From assembly GCA_946127115.1 (NCBI GenBank), contig CAMGYI010000001.1, positions 391,942 to 455,941 of the forward strand: a stretch of DNA of 64,000 nt, given 5' to 3'. The position numbers were made by a program, and so were the translations under genes. A model generated the notes under the pieces. It was given only the letters and a program-made list of their open reading frames with translations. It was not told the origin of the DNA and searched no databases. This document shows positions 9,122 to 17,711 of this stretch, piece after piece (the stretch's first letter is position 1; each line of letters begins with the position of its first letter). The DNA is from an uncultured Chlamydia sp. (GTDB taxonomy: Bacteria; Chlamydiota; Chlamydiia; Chlamydiales; Simkaniaceae).

Positions 9122-9647
9122 TTCCCATAATAGACCAACGTATCTGAATGGGTCTCCCTGTTTTTTCCATCCAACTATCAAACTCTACCCGTTCCCTTCC
9201 CTCTAGACCTTCAGTGAAATATTTACCATCAACAAACGCGCGATCGTGAGTAGTCGCTGCGTTAATAACTTCGATATATTCCATTTGCATTTTAACTTTT
9301 TTCCATCCTTGAAGTTGATTTATAAAATTAGAATAATCCTTTAGAATAAGCCTAGCTACCGAGGAACCCCACGAACTCCTAGAAAAAGGCTTTGCCTTTT
9401 TGAAGAACATCTTGCATATTTTGATTGCTTGCTCGGAAGAAATAGCCTCTTTATTTTTCTTGAAAAGTGCTATAAGCTCTTCATAAACCCCGTTGCATTC
9501 CTCTTTGGTCTCAATCTTGTCAATACGCGAAAATATTGTATTAGACTTAAGATTTGAAATTACAAGCTGAGAACTAAAGATTGCCACGCCCACTAGATAC
9601 TTTGTTCTTTTGGAACGAGCTCCACTTATAGATTGGTATTGTGTCAT
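9102..9647 (-). CDS. Unknown membrane-anchored protein, first copy of a tandem paralogue pair
   Basis: The function is unknown. The start is probably the ATG at 9645-9647 (GGAG 8 bases upstream; protein MTQYQSISGARSK...), although an in-frame ATG at 9657-9659 exists. A hydrophobic stretch at about residues 18-32 (YLVGVAIFSSQLVI) may be an anchor or uncleaved signal. The rest is a helical domain shared with the next gene (see 8723-9121), ending in FDSWMEKTGRPIQIRW. The reading frame overruns into the next copy by about 20 bp. The pair sits alone between the barrel gene and the MFS transporter. Confidence 0.55.
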   Translation of the reverse strand: MTQYQSISGARSKRTKYLVGVAIFSSQLVISNLKSNTIFSRIDKIETKEECNGVYEELIALFKKNKEAISSEQAIKICKMFFKKAKPFSRSSWGSSVARLILKDYSNFINQLQGWKKVKMQMEYIEVINAATTHDRAFVDGKYFTEGLEGRERVEFDSWMEKTGRPIQIRWSIMGNGEKRT

Positions 9648-9659
9648 AATTGTCTCCAT

Positions 9660-9999
9660 CTTTGGTAAATGGCATGTCCTTACTTAACATAGCCATAATT
9701 GTTTATAAATTTCCCCCAGACTATCTCTAAAGATTTCGAAAAAGTGCAATTTTTAAGAGCTTGAGAATCTGAAAACTTAAAATATGGTACAAAAGCTATT
9801 GAAAAAAAGCATGAGTCCTGCAACAGAAAGGAAAACTTCTTTTTTTTAACACAACAGCAAACACCAGCAACTAAACAGTTCATCCCAAATAAATATCTTG
9901 AGTTGACATTTCTCATTCAAAATCCATATTTTGGGAAAGATGTTATCAAAATACTTCTATGAAGTAAATAAAAATATTATAAACCTAAGTGTCTTATTA
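9660..9999. other. Gene-poor 340-bp stretch
   Basis: AT-rich DNA between the tandem paralogues and the MFS transporter. A 78-codon minus-strand frame (9680-9916) is open, but its composition is low in typical protein features and it has no convincing ribosome-binding site. I see no terminator or RNA gene. Confidence 0.5.
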
Positions 10000-11307
10000 T
10001 TAGTCATCCTCATCCTCGTCTTCGTACTCTTGACTGAATGGATAGAGATCTTCATCATCCTCATCAAGCTCATCCTCATCGTTAATGTCACTCCGAGGAT
10101 CAATATAAAAGGCAAGAGAAGTCGCTCTGGGAAGTGGGAGATAATCGCTCTGTTCCTCATCACCATGAGATTTGGCATGAAATACCCTCCAGAGACAAAT
10201 TAAAATAAAGACAGCAGAAAGCATACTCATACAGAGAAAGAGACCGCTAGGACCAAAGAAGGTCATAAAGAATGGTGAAACAAGAGGGCCGATAATACAC
10301 CCGACTCCATAGATCACCAAAAGAGCGCAGGTGATACCCACAATTTTTTTATCCGAAAAATGGTCACACGTATAGGTAATCGAAAGAGGATACAAGGTGA
10401 ATGAAACCCCCCCAAATAGGATCGTCAAACCAAGAAGGAGATAATAGTGGAAGTGAGGGCTGTGATAGAGGGCAAATGTCACGCACATCAGAACAAAGGA
10501 AACACCCATAATCACTTTTCGACGGTTGAAGATATCAGAGAGGTGGCCAATGGGCCATTGAAGAAGGAGCCCACCTAAGATGGTAAAACCCATGATTTGA
10601 GAAATTTGCATCACTGAGAGACCTCTCTCTTTAGCAAAAATAGGCGCAAGGGAGTAAAAGGAGCTTAGAATCATACCCGAAACAAAGCACCCGATAGGAC
10701 CAAGGGGCGCCTTTCGTAAGATTTGGAAGATGTTGGTGATAGAAGAATCTAAGAGAAGAGGACCGCTGCTCTTCATCATGCACACAGGAATCACAGAAAG
10801 GGAACTTAGAATAACCGTGATGACAAAAGGTAGCAGACTATTGATCGGTGAAAAGTTAAGGATAAACTGTCCAAGTCCCTGAGCCATATAGAGGGTAAGC
10901 ATATAAATCGAGAGGAGTCTTCCTCTGTTTTTAACCCCTGTAGAAAGGAGGAGCCAGCTTTCAATCGCAATAAAAAATCCCGAGACACAAAACCCCATCA
11001 GAAAACGAAATATAGACCACGAGACAACTCCAATCATTCCTCCTTGCAAGACAATCAAAATAGAGTTAACTGATGCCACAATCACGAAGGTCCGGATATG
11101 ACCAATCCGATTAATGAGTCTCTCAAGATAGATGGAACCAAGCATAATTCCAGCATAGTAGAATGCATTAATCAACCCAATAATCCAGTTGGGAAAGTCA
11201 GCAGTTGAAAGGCGCAAACTTGTAAATGTCGTGAAGAATCCATTTCCCAACATCACAATAACAAGGCTCACCAGAGGAGGCATAACGCTGCGCAGGGATC
11301 TTCTCAT
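10000..11307 (-). CDS. MFS transporter, YcaD-like, with acidic C-terminal tail
   Basis: This 435-residue major facilitator has about 12 predicted transmembrane segments in two halves. It resembles the YcaD-type subfamily (FFTTFTSLRL, then the loop ERLINRIGHIRTFV, and GRLLSIYMLTLYMAQGLGQF); the second half has LSDIFNRRKVI. The substrate is unknown. After the last helix comes a soluble tail of about 50 residues, of which the final 33 are almost all Asp/Glu (DINDEDELDEDDEDLYPF and EYEDEDEDD). Its start codon overlaps the stop of the preceding 544-residue gene as ATGA, so the two are translationally coupled. Confidence 0.8.
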   Translation of the reverse strand: MRRSLRSVMPPLVSLVIVMLGNGFFTTFTSLRLSTADFPNWIIGLINAFYYAGIMLGSIYLERLINRIGHIRTFVIVASVNSILIVLQGGMIGVVSWSIFRFLMGFCVSGFFIAIESWLLLSTGVKNRGRLLSIYMLTLYMAQGLGQFILNFSPINSLLPFVITVILSSLSVIPVCMMKSSGPLLLDSSITNIFQILRKAPLGPIGCFVSGMILSSFYSLAPIFAKERGLSVMQISQIMGFTILGGLLLQWPIGHLSDIFNRRKVIMGVSFVLMCVTFALYHSPHFHYYLLLGLTILFGGVSFTLYPLSITYTCDHFSDKKIVGITCALLVIYGVGCIIGPLVSPFFMTFFGPSGLFLCMSMLSAVFILICLWRVFHAKSHGDEEQSDYLPLPRATSLAFYIDPRSDINDEDELDEDDEDLYPFSQEYEDEDEDD

Positions 11308-12938
11308 TCAGTCCTCTTCTTAACTGCAATTTTTTTTAGTGCTTCCGGAGAAAACCATCGGCCATCATGCTTGATGAGAGGCTGGGTAATTATCATGTAT
11401 TTTTCCTTTTCAAAAGGGTGTTGCACCTCCCCCTTTTTTGTAATGAGCTGCTCGAAAGTATACCGAATTTCAAGGTGGTTTTCATTTTTCTTAATCGCTG
11501 TGATGTCAGTATTAGAGAGGATGGGGAGAAAGTATTGTGGTTTTTCACCCAGAAGCTTTAACACCCCATCTTCAATTGCCGATCTAAAAGCCTGTCTTCC
11601 CACTTGAGAAAAAGCTTGCTGCAAGAGAGAGAATAGCTTCTCGTCTACAAGACATAATTTTTGCATAGCTTTGTATGTTTCAATAAGTTTTTCCATTGAA
11701 AAAGAGTTGGTTTTATCCGCATGAAACAGGAGTTTGTCATGATCATAAAGATAGAGAGAGGGCCACTCTCGATTGATCTCTTTTGCAAAGTCAATTGTCA
11801 TATACCGAAGAGATTCATCCCCAGTTAACTTTTCATTCAGCGTAGGGAATGCCTCAGTATCGTCTTTTACCTTCTTATCGACTCCCTCATAAATGTGTTC
11901 TATGAACGAGAGTTCTTTTTGGATTTCTGAGGGACATTCCTCAAAGGCCCAGTCCAGGAGCCCTAAAGTGACTTGAGAAACTTCTTGGATTGAGAGAAGG
12001 AAGTCCCACTGATATTTATTAAGAATTAGAGCACATATTCCAAACTGCTGCTCATCACTCACATGGTAGAGAACCTCTTGCTGGTTTGCGAGCTGAATCA
12101 GCTGCCTTCGATTCTCAAGTGGAAGATCTCGAGGAAGGTAACGGCTGGTGAGGTACGTTTGAAGGATTTCGATATCCTTCTGGGAGGTTTTCGATAGGGT
12201 TTCAAGAAGATGAAAAAGATCAGGATTTGGTTCTTTCAACTCATCAAAATCTTGATATGCAAACACAATTTCTTGGAAAGCCTTTCCAAGCTCACGAAAC
12301 TTCGTCGTCAGGTAAATATTTTTCTGACAAATAGATGTACGTGTTAGACGGTCATGAATTCCAGAGGGGGCCAGGCAGTACTCTTCCTTTAGCGTCCTAT
12401 TGCAGTAGTTGATATTTTGGATCTGCCGATATTGATTTATACGCGCCTTTTTCTTGAGATCATGCCACATTTTTAAATAATCAAGATGTTTACGTGATTT
12501 GTGACGATGAAGGCGAATGCTTCGATTATCTCTGATGGGATTGGTAATAAATAGGAGGAGTTCGTTAGGATAATAAATTGCTTTAAACTCTAATGCTTCT
12601 TCTGTTTCATCCACTTTTTCAGACTGCACACCCATAAAAATCGCGTTAAGCGATTGTCTGGGATCAGTATGGGTTTGCTGCTTGCGATGCTCCTCGATAC
12701 GTTCTTGAAGCGCTCCAAAAAAAAAGAGCTTACGAGCAGAAAGGGCTTGAGCAATCGATCTCTTTGATTGTTTGTATGTCTTATAGGGGGAAACACCAAA
12801 AGTAATGATAGAAAGACATAAGTTTTTAAGTGAGTTTGCTTTAAATTGGGAACGAAAGTGGCGTAAGACCGCCCCCTCCCACGATTCTCGGTGGTTGATA
12901 TTGACCATTTTCACATCTGAAAGGACTGGACCATGCAT
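11304..12938 (-). CDS. Large protein of unknown function, coupled to the MFS gene
   Basis: I do not recognise this 544-residue protein. It starts at an ATG with GGAGC about 9 bases upstream. Residues about 25-70 are basic with a short hydrophobic segment (NLCLSIITFGVSPYKTYKQS); the rest is helical, charged and rich in Leu/Gln/Glu, with no visible catalytic motif and no signal peptide. The stop overlaps the MFS start, so this protein and the transporter are made together. It is likely lineage-specific; an accessory or host-directed role is possible but unsupported. Confidence 0.6.
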   Translation of the reverse strand: MHGPVLSDVKMVNINHRESWEGAVLRHFRSQFKANSLKNLCLSIITFGVSPYKTYKQSKRSIAQALSARKLFFFGALQERIEEHRKQQTHTDPRQSLNAIFMGVQSEKVDETEEALEFKAIYYPNELLLFITNPIRDNRSIRLHRHKSRKHLDYLKMWHDLKKKARINQYRQIQNINYCNRTLKEEYCLAPSGIHDRLTRTSICQKNIYLTTKFRELGKAFQEIVFAYQDFDELKEPNPDLFHLLETLSKTSQKDIEILQTYLTSRYLPRDLPLENRRQLIQLANQQEVLYHVSDEQQFGICALILNKYQWDFLLSIQEVSQVTLGLLDWAFEECPSEIQKELSFIEHIYEGVDKKVKDDTEAFPTLNEKLTGDESLRYMTIDFAKEINREWPSLYLYDHDKLLFHADKTNSFSMEKLIETYKAMQKLCLVDEKLFSLLQQAFSQVGRQAFRSAIEDGVLKLLGEKPQYFLPILSNTDITAIKKNENHLEIRYTFEQLITKKGEVQHPFEKEKYMIITQPLIKHDGRWFSPEALKKIAVKKRTE

Positions 12939-13008
12939 AGATGTAAGCTCCCCTTACCCTTCCGTATAGCATATTCTCGGTAATACCAGCTACCAAAAAA
13001 AAGTGGGA

Positions 13009-13491
13009 TTACATGTTAAAAAACTTCCTTGTAATGGTGCCTAAATGAAAAAGATGGTAGCAGAAAAATACCATGACCAACCCCTTGAGGGTCCATAGAA
13101 AAGTGCGGATCCAACTGCAGCGGATAAGCCTTTGTACAATTTTAAGAGAAAAACGGACGCTAAGCTTTTGATGTTGATTCAATTGAAAGAGAAAGGTCGA
13201 GAGCCAAATCAAGATCAAAAGAATCAAGTTGGCTCCCGCAAGCTTCGTTAGAGTCCCTTCCGTTGATACCCCAATAAGGAGTATTGCGGTAATGACTTCA
13301 ATAAGCATGATTGGTCCGATCAGAAGCGCTGCCCGCCTAATATGGGCTCGCTCATACTCTACAAACCCTTCCTTAATCTTCCGATAGAGTGGGTAGTGAA
13401 TAACTTGCAGGAACCATATAATTCCAACAATCATCCACGTTACGACAAGTTGAATGAGAGTTAGATAAATCAGACCCAAAACATCTTGCAT
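13009..13491 (-). CDS. Integral membrane protein of unknown function
   Basis: A 160-residue protein with four predicted transmembrane helices (about 5-30, 52-75, 82-105 and 130-150). A conserved-looking loop after the first helix reads FLQVIHYPLYRKI, and YERAHIRRA follows; such HYP / H-x-R patterns occur in small membrane proteins of the DUF-type families, but I cannot name this one. It starts where the exported protein upstream ends (a one-base overlap at 13491), so the two form an operon. Confidence 0.6.
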   Translation of the reverse strand: MQDVLGLIYLTLIQLVVTWMIVGIIWFLQVIHYPLYRKIKEGFVEYERAHIRRAALLIGPIMLIEVITAILLIGVSTEGTLTKLAGANLILLILIWLSTFLFQLNQHQKLSVRFSLKIVQRLIRCSWIRTFLWTLKGLVMVFFCYHLFHLGTITRKFFNM

Positions 13492-14084
13492 TATTTAACC
13501 AACTCAAATGAGTTAATAAAGTGGTCAAAATTTATTTCAAGATAGTTCATTACTTCGCACTCCATTGCTAGAAGATAGAGCTGATTCTCAGCCATGATTG
13601 CACGCCCTTTAAAGTAAGTTCCTTTCGCTTGAATGAAGAAATCAAGCGCTTTATGTCCATCAATAACGATTAAATCGGCAAATATCAGCTCATTATCATA
13701 GTTTTGAGTTACCAGCCCATTGAGAAAGCTTTCAAGGCTCATCTCAGCATGAGATTCATTGATAAACGGAGGATACTCCGCAATAAGCATCATGTAGATC
13801 GCTTTCTTTTCATGTGCAGAAACATACACATCATAGCGGAGGTTATACCCTTCTTCAGGAAAGGGCATAATTTGTTTTACATGCTCAGGAGATTCGGGAA
13901 GAGAAACCATACACTTTCCATGTACAGAATGAAACTTCTTCCATCCCTCCACAGATTGGATTACTGCCTTTGATTGAACAGCCATTCTCACAGGTGCCCC
14001 ACCGATAAACGCAGGACCTCCCCCTGTTGTTAGTAAAACCGCTCCAAACGCTGCAAACGCCTTTCTTTTAAATAAATTCAGCAT
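13491..14084 (-). CDS. Exported protein of unknown function
   Basis: A 197-residue protein with a probable signal peptide (basic MLNLFKRKAF then a hydrophobic AAFGAVLLTTGGGPAFIGG stretch). The mature part (about 45-197) has alternating short strands and helices: KCMVSLPESPEHV, YDVYVSAHEKKAIYMMLIAEY, ALDFFIQAKGTYFKGRAIM and a C-terminal FDHFINSFELV. This pattern resembles small periplasmic or lipid-facing proteins of the PsbP/Mog1-like fold, but this is only an impression. A clear ribosome-binding site (AGAGGGGG) precedes the ATG. It is co-transcribed with the membrane protein at 13009. Confidence 0.6.
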   Translation of the reverse strand: MLNLFKRKAFAAFGAVLLTTGGGPAFIGGAPVRMAVQSKAVIQSVEGWKKFHSVHGKCMVSLPESPEHVKQIMPFPEEGYNLRYDVYVSAHEKKAIYMMLIAEYPPFINESHAEMSLESFLNGLVTQNYDNELIFADLIVIDGHKALDFFIQAKGTYFKGRAIMAENQLYLLAMECEVMNYLEINFDHFINSFELVK

Positions 14085-14109
14085 CTTTTCCCCCTCTACT
14101 TCTTTTCGT

Positions 14110-14742
14110 TTAAGTTAAGTATGTCAGCGCAGAAACGCCCCAACTAATGAGGAAAAGAAGAATAAAGATTGCAAGGCCTGCTAAAAAAACATTTAGCAGT
14201 GCCATCCACGCTGAAAACCCTTGCACTTCCCCTAATGCATGTAAATAAATAATCAACCCCCAGATCGCCAAAGCAAATTGAGCAATGCTTATGACAATAT
14301 TAATAGTCGCAGCTGATTCAACAAGTCTTTTTTCGTAGCCTGGAACAAACAAGCTGTTTCCATTAATAACTATGCAAAAAATCCAAAATAGAAGCACCAC
14401 CACCATAGGGACTGTAGACCAATAGGTTGCCGCTCGGATTTGTTTGAATGAGCCCTTTCCCTTAATGAGTTTCCCCAACAGAAATGCAAAAAAGCTCGAT
14501 ATATTGAAAACAACATAACCCACTGGAATGGCTAAAACCGCTGATAGGATAATAATAATCAGTAGCGACGACGACTGCCCAAGTGCCAAAAACTGACTTA
14601 TTTGTAACATATACAAAAAGCCGTAAATTGCGCACATCACGATGAAGCAAAAACCCGCATCATATTCAACAAGCGCTCGTATTGTCTTTCTAGGCTTAAC
14701 CCAGATACTGAGCCAAGGATTGAGCCCTAATTTCTCTTTCAT
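14110..14742 (-). CDS. Yip1-domain membrane protein
   Basis: This 210-residue protein has five to six transmembrane helices and the layout of bacterial Yip1-domain proteins: NPWLSIWVKPRKTIRALVEY at the N-terminus (the typical W-x-x-P-R-x-T motif), then a segment FKQIRAATYWSTVPMVV in the middle. The function of bacterial members is not known. I chose the ATG at 14740-14742, directly after a run of eight G on the coding strand that can pair with 16S rRNA; the frame is open to an ATG at 14769. Confidence 0.72.
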   Translation of the reverse strand: MKEKLGLNPWLSIWVKPRKTIRALVEYDAGFCFIVMCAIYGFLYMLQISQFLALGQSSSLLIIIILSAVLAIPVGYVVFNISSFFAFLLGKLIKGKGSFKQIRAATYWSTVPMVVVLLFWIFCIVINGNSLFVPGYEKRLVESAATINIVISIAQFALAIWGLIIYLHALGEVQGFSAWMALLNVFLAGLAIFILLFLISWGVSALTYLT

Positions 14743-14892
14743 TCCCCCCCCACTATTGATCGGAGGCAAAAATCAAGTCCCCTGATCAATTTGCCGCCTT
14801 CATCTTTAAATCTAGATCGAAAAAATTAATTGCACAAGAGGAAATATTTTCCGCATGAAAAATGAAAGCGTCAATCGCTGTCTCCTAACGAT

Positions 14893-16038
14893 TTATACAA
14901 AGTACTGGAAATAGAGTACTAACGAAAGTGTCACAAAAACTGGAACTTTAACTGGCTGATAGTTTAGGACTTTATGAAAAATATTTATTACACAAAGAAC
15001 CAGTATTGAGGGATAAACAATCTCCAAAACAGGAGCCAAGAGTTTAACAATTCCCGTGAATTCGAGTGTCGAAACAAGAACGGTTATACCCAAAACTGCA
15101 ACGAGTGACCACTCATACGATAAACGACTCTTTGTTATGCGCTTTTGCAAAAACTCAGCGCAAACAACCGTTAATGCAATTGCTGTGGTTAAACAGGTTA
15201 GGGCAATCGACATGCACACAACAAGACCAGCATGTTGACCAAGTACGATTTGACCAACACGACCAAGCAACTGGTCAACCCCGGTGCCATCAAGTGCCAT
15301 ACTATGATGGGCAGCAACGTAGCTAAATCCGATATAAATGATACTTAAAAGACCTGCACCAATCAGGCTTGCCTTAAATACGGGGACCAAGACACTTTTT
15401 CGTTCCCCTTGCTGCTCCTTAAGCTTGTTATAAACAAGAGAGGAGAAGAAGAAGGACGCTAAAAGATCCATAGTATTATATCCTTCTCTTAGCCCATAGA
15501 AAAAAGGATGAGCTATGTGAGACGATCCTACAGGATCTGAATTTGAAAAGAAGACCCCTTTGACGATGATCACAACCAAAAAGAGAACGAGCATAGGGGA
15601 TAGAACATAACCAATAAGGTCTAAAATCCTGTTCTTTTTCCATGAACAGAGAAAGACAATCAGACAGCTGATAAAACTAAAGGTTAGGAGGTGTATCCCA
15701 CTAAAATAGACCTTAAGAGTTGAATAGGTCAATGTAATGCAGCGAGGAATTCCTCCAAAGGGGCCAATCATAGCAAGCAGGAGTATGATTACAAAAAGGC
15801 CGGGTCCTTTACCAATCCGGCTGAAGAAACTTTCATAGTCGCCTTCATAAAGGCTGATAGATAATAAACCACTAAATGGAATCAATATAGCTGTCAAAAC
15901 TAGGCCTAGTAGGGCCCATATCAATCCCCCTTCAACAGTCTGCCCGATAATCAGAGGAAACGTAATATTTCCTGCTCCAAAAAACATGGAGAACATCGCG
16001 AGCCCCGTTGATAATGACGTACTTTTTAATTTGTTCAC
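14893..16038 (-). CDS. brnQ: Branched-chain amino acid transporter BrnQ/LivCS family
   Basis: A 381-residue cation-coupled carrier for branched-chain amino acids with about 11-12 transmembrane helices. The N-terminus shows the family signature LAMFSMFFGAGNITFPLIIG and the later GGIPRCITLTYSTLK (the GPR-T region). It begins at GTG with AAGGA 6 bases upstream. Somewhat shorter than proteobacterial BrnQ (about 430), but complete. Intracellular chlamydiae import these amino acids from the host. A strong 16-bp palindrome lies 50 bp upstream (see 16088-16103) and may be a control site. Confidence 0.88.
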   Translation of the reverse strand: MNKLKSTSLSTGLAMFSMFFGAGNITFPLIIGQTVEGGLIWALLGLVLTAILIPFSGLLSISLYEGDYESFFSRIGKGPGLFVIILLLAMIGPFGGIPRCITLTYSTLKVYFSGIHLLTFSFISCLIVFLCSWKKNRILDLIGYVLSPMLVLFLVVIIVKGVFFSNSDPVGSSHIAHPFFYGLREGYNTMDLLASFFFSSLVYNKLKEQQGERKSVLVPVFKASLIGAGLLSIIYIGFSYVAAHHSMALDGTGVDQLLGRVGQIVLGQHAGLVVCMSIALTCLTTAIALTVVCAEFLQKRITKSRLSYEWSLVAVLGITVLVSTLEFTGIVKLLAPVLEIVYPSILVLCVINIFHKVLNYQPVKVPVFVTLSLVLYFQYFV

Positions 16039-16246
16039 TTTTCTTCCTTAATAGTATCAGATTCTGGATAGAGGGGGGGGATTTACATGCGCCTAGAGGC
16101 GCACAATAATTTCTAGAGTGGAAATAAGATGTACAGGGCTCATTTGTTCCATAACGCTTCGCAGTATACAATATGAAAAAAATTGACACAAGTGTTAATA
16201 CGCTAAAATTTCTGCTTCGATTACACACTTTATTTTGCAGATGATA
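16039..16246. promoter_or_regulatory. brnQ upstream region
   Basis: About 208 bp between brnQ and the epimerase gene. It contains a run of nine G (16072-16080), a GC-rich palindrome (16088-16103) and AT-rich DNA further upstream that may hold the brnQ promoter. No clean -35/-10 pair stands out. Confidence 0.35.
16088..16103. repeat. 16-bp GC-rich palindrome upstream of brnQ
   Basis: TGCGCCT, AG, AGGCGCA: two perfect 7-base arms around a 2-base centre. The surrounding DNA is AT-rich, so the GC-rich palindrome stands out. There is no T-run on either side, so it is not a typical terminator. A protein-binding operator or a leader hairpin of brnQ are both possible. Confidence 0.5.
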
Positions 16247-17638
16247 TTATGTCACATGCTCAAGAGCTTGGCAGAGATTTGGATAGTGAAAATTATAACC
16301 ACTCTCATAAAGGCGCCGGGGTTCGACACGAGTGCTCGATAGAAAAAGTTCTTCCCCTTTTTGCCCCATAAAGAGGCGGACAGCGAATGCGGGAAAAGGT
16401 AGTCCTAACCATCGGTTAAGGACCTGAGCTAATTTTTTTGTAAAAATACCATTTAACACAGGATGAGGAGCTACAACGTTAACCGCTCCATACAAATTAG
16501 GAGTCATCATCACATGATAAAGAGCACCAACAACATCATCGATTGCAACCCAACTCATATATTGATGACCATTTCCCACCTTACCACCAAGTCCCCACTT
16601 AAAGGGACAAAGCATCCGCTTCAGAGCTCCTCCTTGAGAACTCAGAACCATTCCAAAACGGGCATAAGCAACGCGGATTCCCCTTTCTTCAAGGTCTTTT
16701 CCAGCACGTTCCCAATGCTGGCATACCTCAGAAAGAAAAAGACCCTTTCCAGGGCCTGACTCTTCGTTTACTAATTTGCTTCCACAGTTACCATAATAAC
16801 CAACTGCAGAGGCTGAAATAAAGATCTGTGGGGGATTAGACAATTTTTTAATCATCTCAACAAGAAGCTCAGTCCCTTTTACGCGACTTTCAAAAACACG
16901 CTCCTTCTTTCGCTTTGTCCACCACCCTTTTCCAATGTTCTCCCCTGCCAAGTGGATTACAACATCAAAACCTTCAAGTTCAAAGAGATTGCATTCTCCC
17001 GTTCTTGGATTCCAGATCACAGTCTTATTCTCCCTAACTTCCTTAGAATTTTTTCGAGAAAGATGCCAAACATCATGACCCATAAATTCCATAAGATAAG
17101 CAAGATTTTTTCCGATAAGTCCATGAGAACCACTGATTAATATTTTAAAAGGTTTTTCAAACGGATACTTCTGGATCATCCCGATATCATGATCGATCAA
17201 TTCATGTTTATAGGAAAGGAGTTTGCCTATTCTCCGTTTAAGATAACGATTAATAAGCGGATTTAGAAATCTAGGAAAACAATGCGTAAACTCGAATCTA
17301 TCAATCACTTCAGATGTATGTAAACTTTGTGGCTTAATGACTGTTTCAGTTTCATATGTATCAAAAAAACCCTCGGTCTGATGACGAGAAAATGATTCAT
17401 TGTCTTTATGCGCATCGTGTTGCAGAACTAGCTTGATCCAAAAAAAATTTAAAATTTTCAACCGAACGGAAATCTTTGAACCAGGCTTATCAGGCCTCCC
17501 CTCAGAAGAAATGAAGTCAACCTTTTCTGAAGGAGGGATACACCTTTCAACCACCCTTTTTCTAAGATGCCAACCATAAATCTCTTCAGAAGATCTGTTG
17601 ATCAGCGACCGAAACCAAATTTTTGTCTTTTCAACCAT
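16247..17638 (-). CDS. SRPBCC-domain / NAD-dependent epimerase fusion (TIGR01777 family)
   Basis: This 463-residue protein has two parts. The N-terminus (about 1-150) looks like an SRPBCC/START-like lipid-binding domain (SSEEIYGWHLRKRVVERCIPP, and VIDRFEFTHCFPRFLNPLI). The C-terminal part (about 163-463) is a short-chain NAD(P)-binding epimerase of the YfcH/TIGR01777 type: ILISGSHGLIGKNLAYLMEF is the Rossmann motif, VVIHLAGENIGKGWW follows, and SASAVGYYG carries the catalytic Tyr region. This fusion is known in the family. The true substrate is unknown; plant relatives act in plastid division. Monocistronic on the minus strand. Confidence 0.85.
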   Translation of the reverse strand: MVEKTKIWFRSLINRSSEEIYGWHLRKRVVERCIPPSEKVDFISSEGRPDKPGSKISVRLKILNFFWIKLVLQHDAHKDNESFSRHQTEGFFDTYETETVIKPQSLHTSEVIDRFEFTHCFPRFLNPLINRYLKRRIGKLLSYKHELIDHDIGMIQKYPFEKPFKILISGSHGLIGKNLAYLMEFMGHDVWHLSRKNSKEVRENKTVIWNPRTGECNLFELEGFDVVIHLAGENIGKGWWTKRKKERVFESRVKGTELLVEMIKKLSNPPQIFISASAVGYYGNCGSKLVNEESGPGKGLFLSEVCQHWERAGKDLEERGIRVAYARFGMVLSSQGGALKRMLCPFKWGLGGKVGNGHQYMSWVAIDDVVGALYHVMMTPNLYGAVNVVAPHPVLNGIFTKKLAQVLNRWLGLPFPAFAVRLFMGQKGEELFLSSTRVEPRRLYESGYNFHYPNLCQALEHVT

Positions 17639-17711
17639 TTAGGACCCCGCATTACTCCGGTAATTATTACAAGGTCCTAGGATTTAATGCAAAACGATTT
17701 TTTAGTTAATG

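Noticed and set aside
9680-9916. 78-codon minus-strand ORF
   Set aside because: No ribosome-binding site, Cys/Lys/Phe-rich biased composition and no neighbour context; most likely open by chance in AT-rich DNA.
9931-10203. 90-codon plus-strand ORF over the MFS C-terminal tail
   Set aside because: Mirrors the Asp/Glu-rich codons of the acidic tail on the opposite strand.
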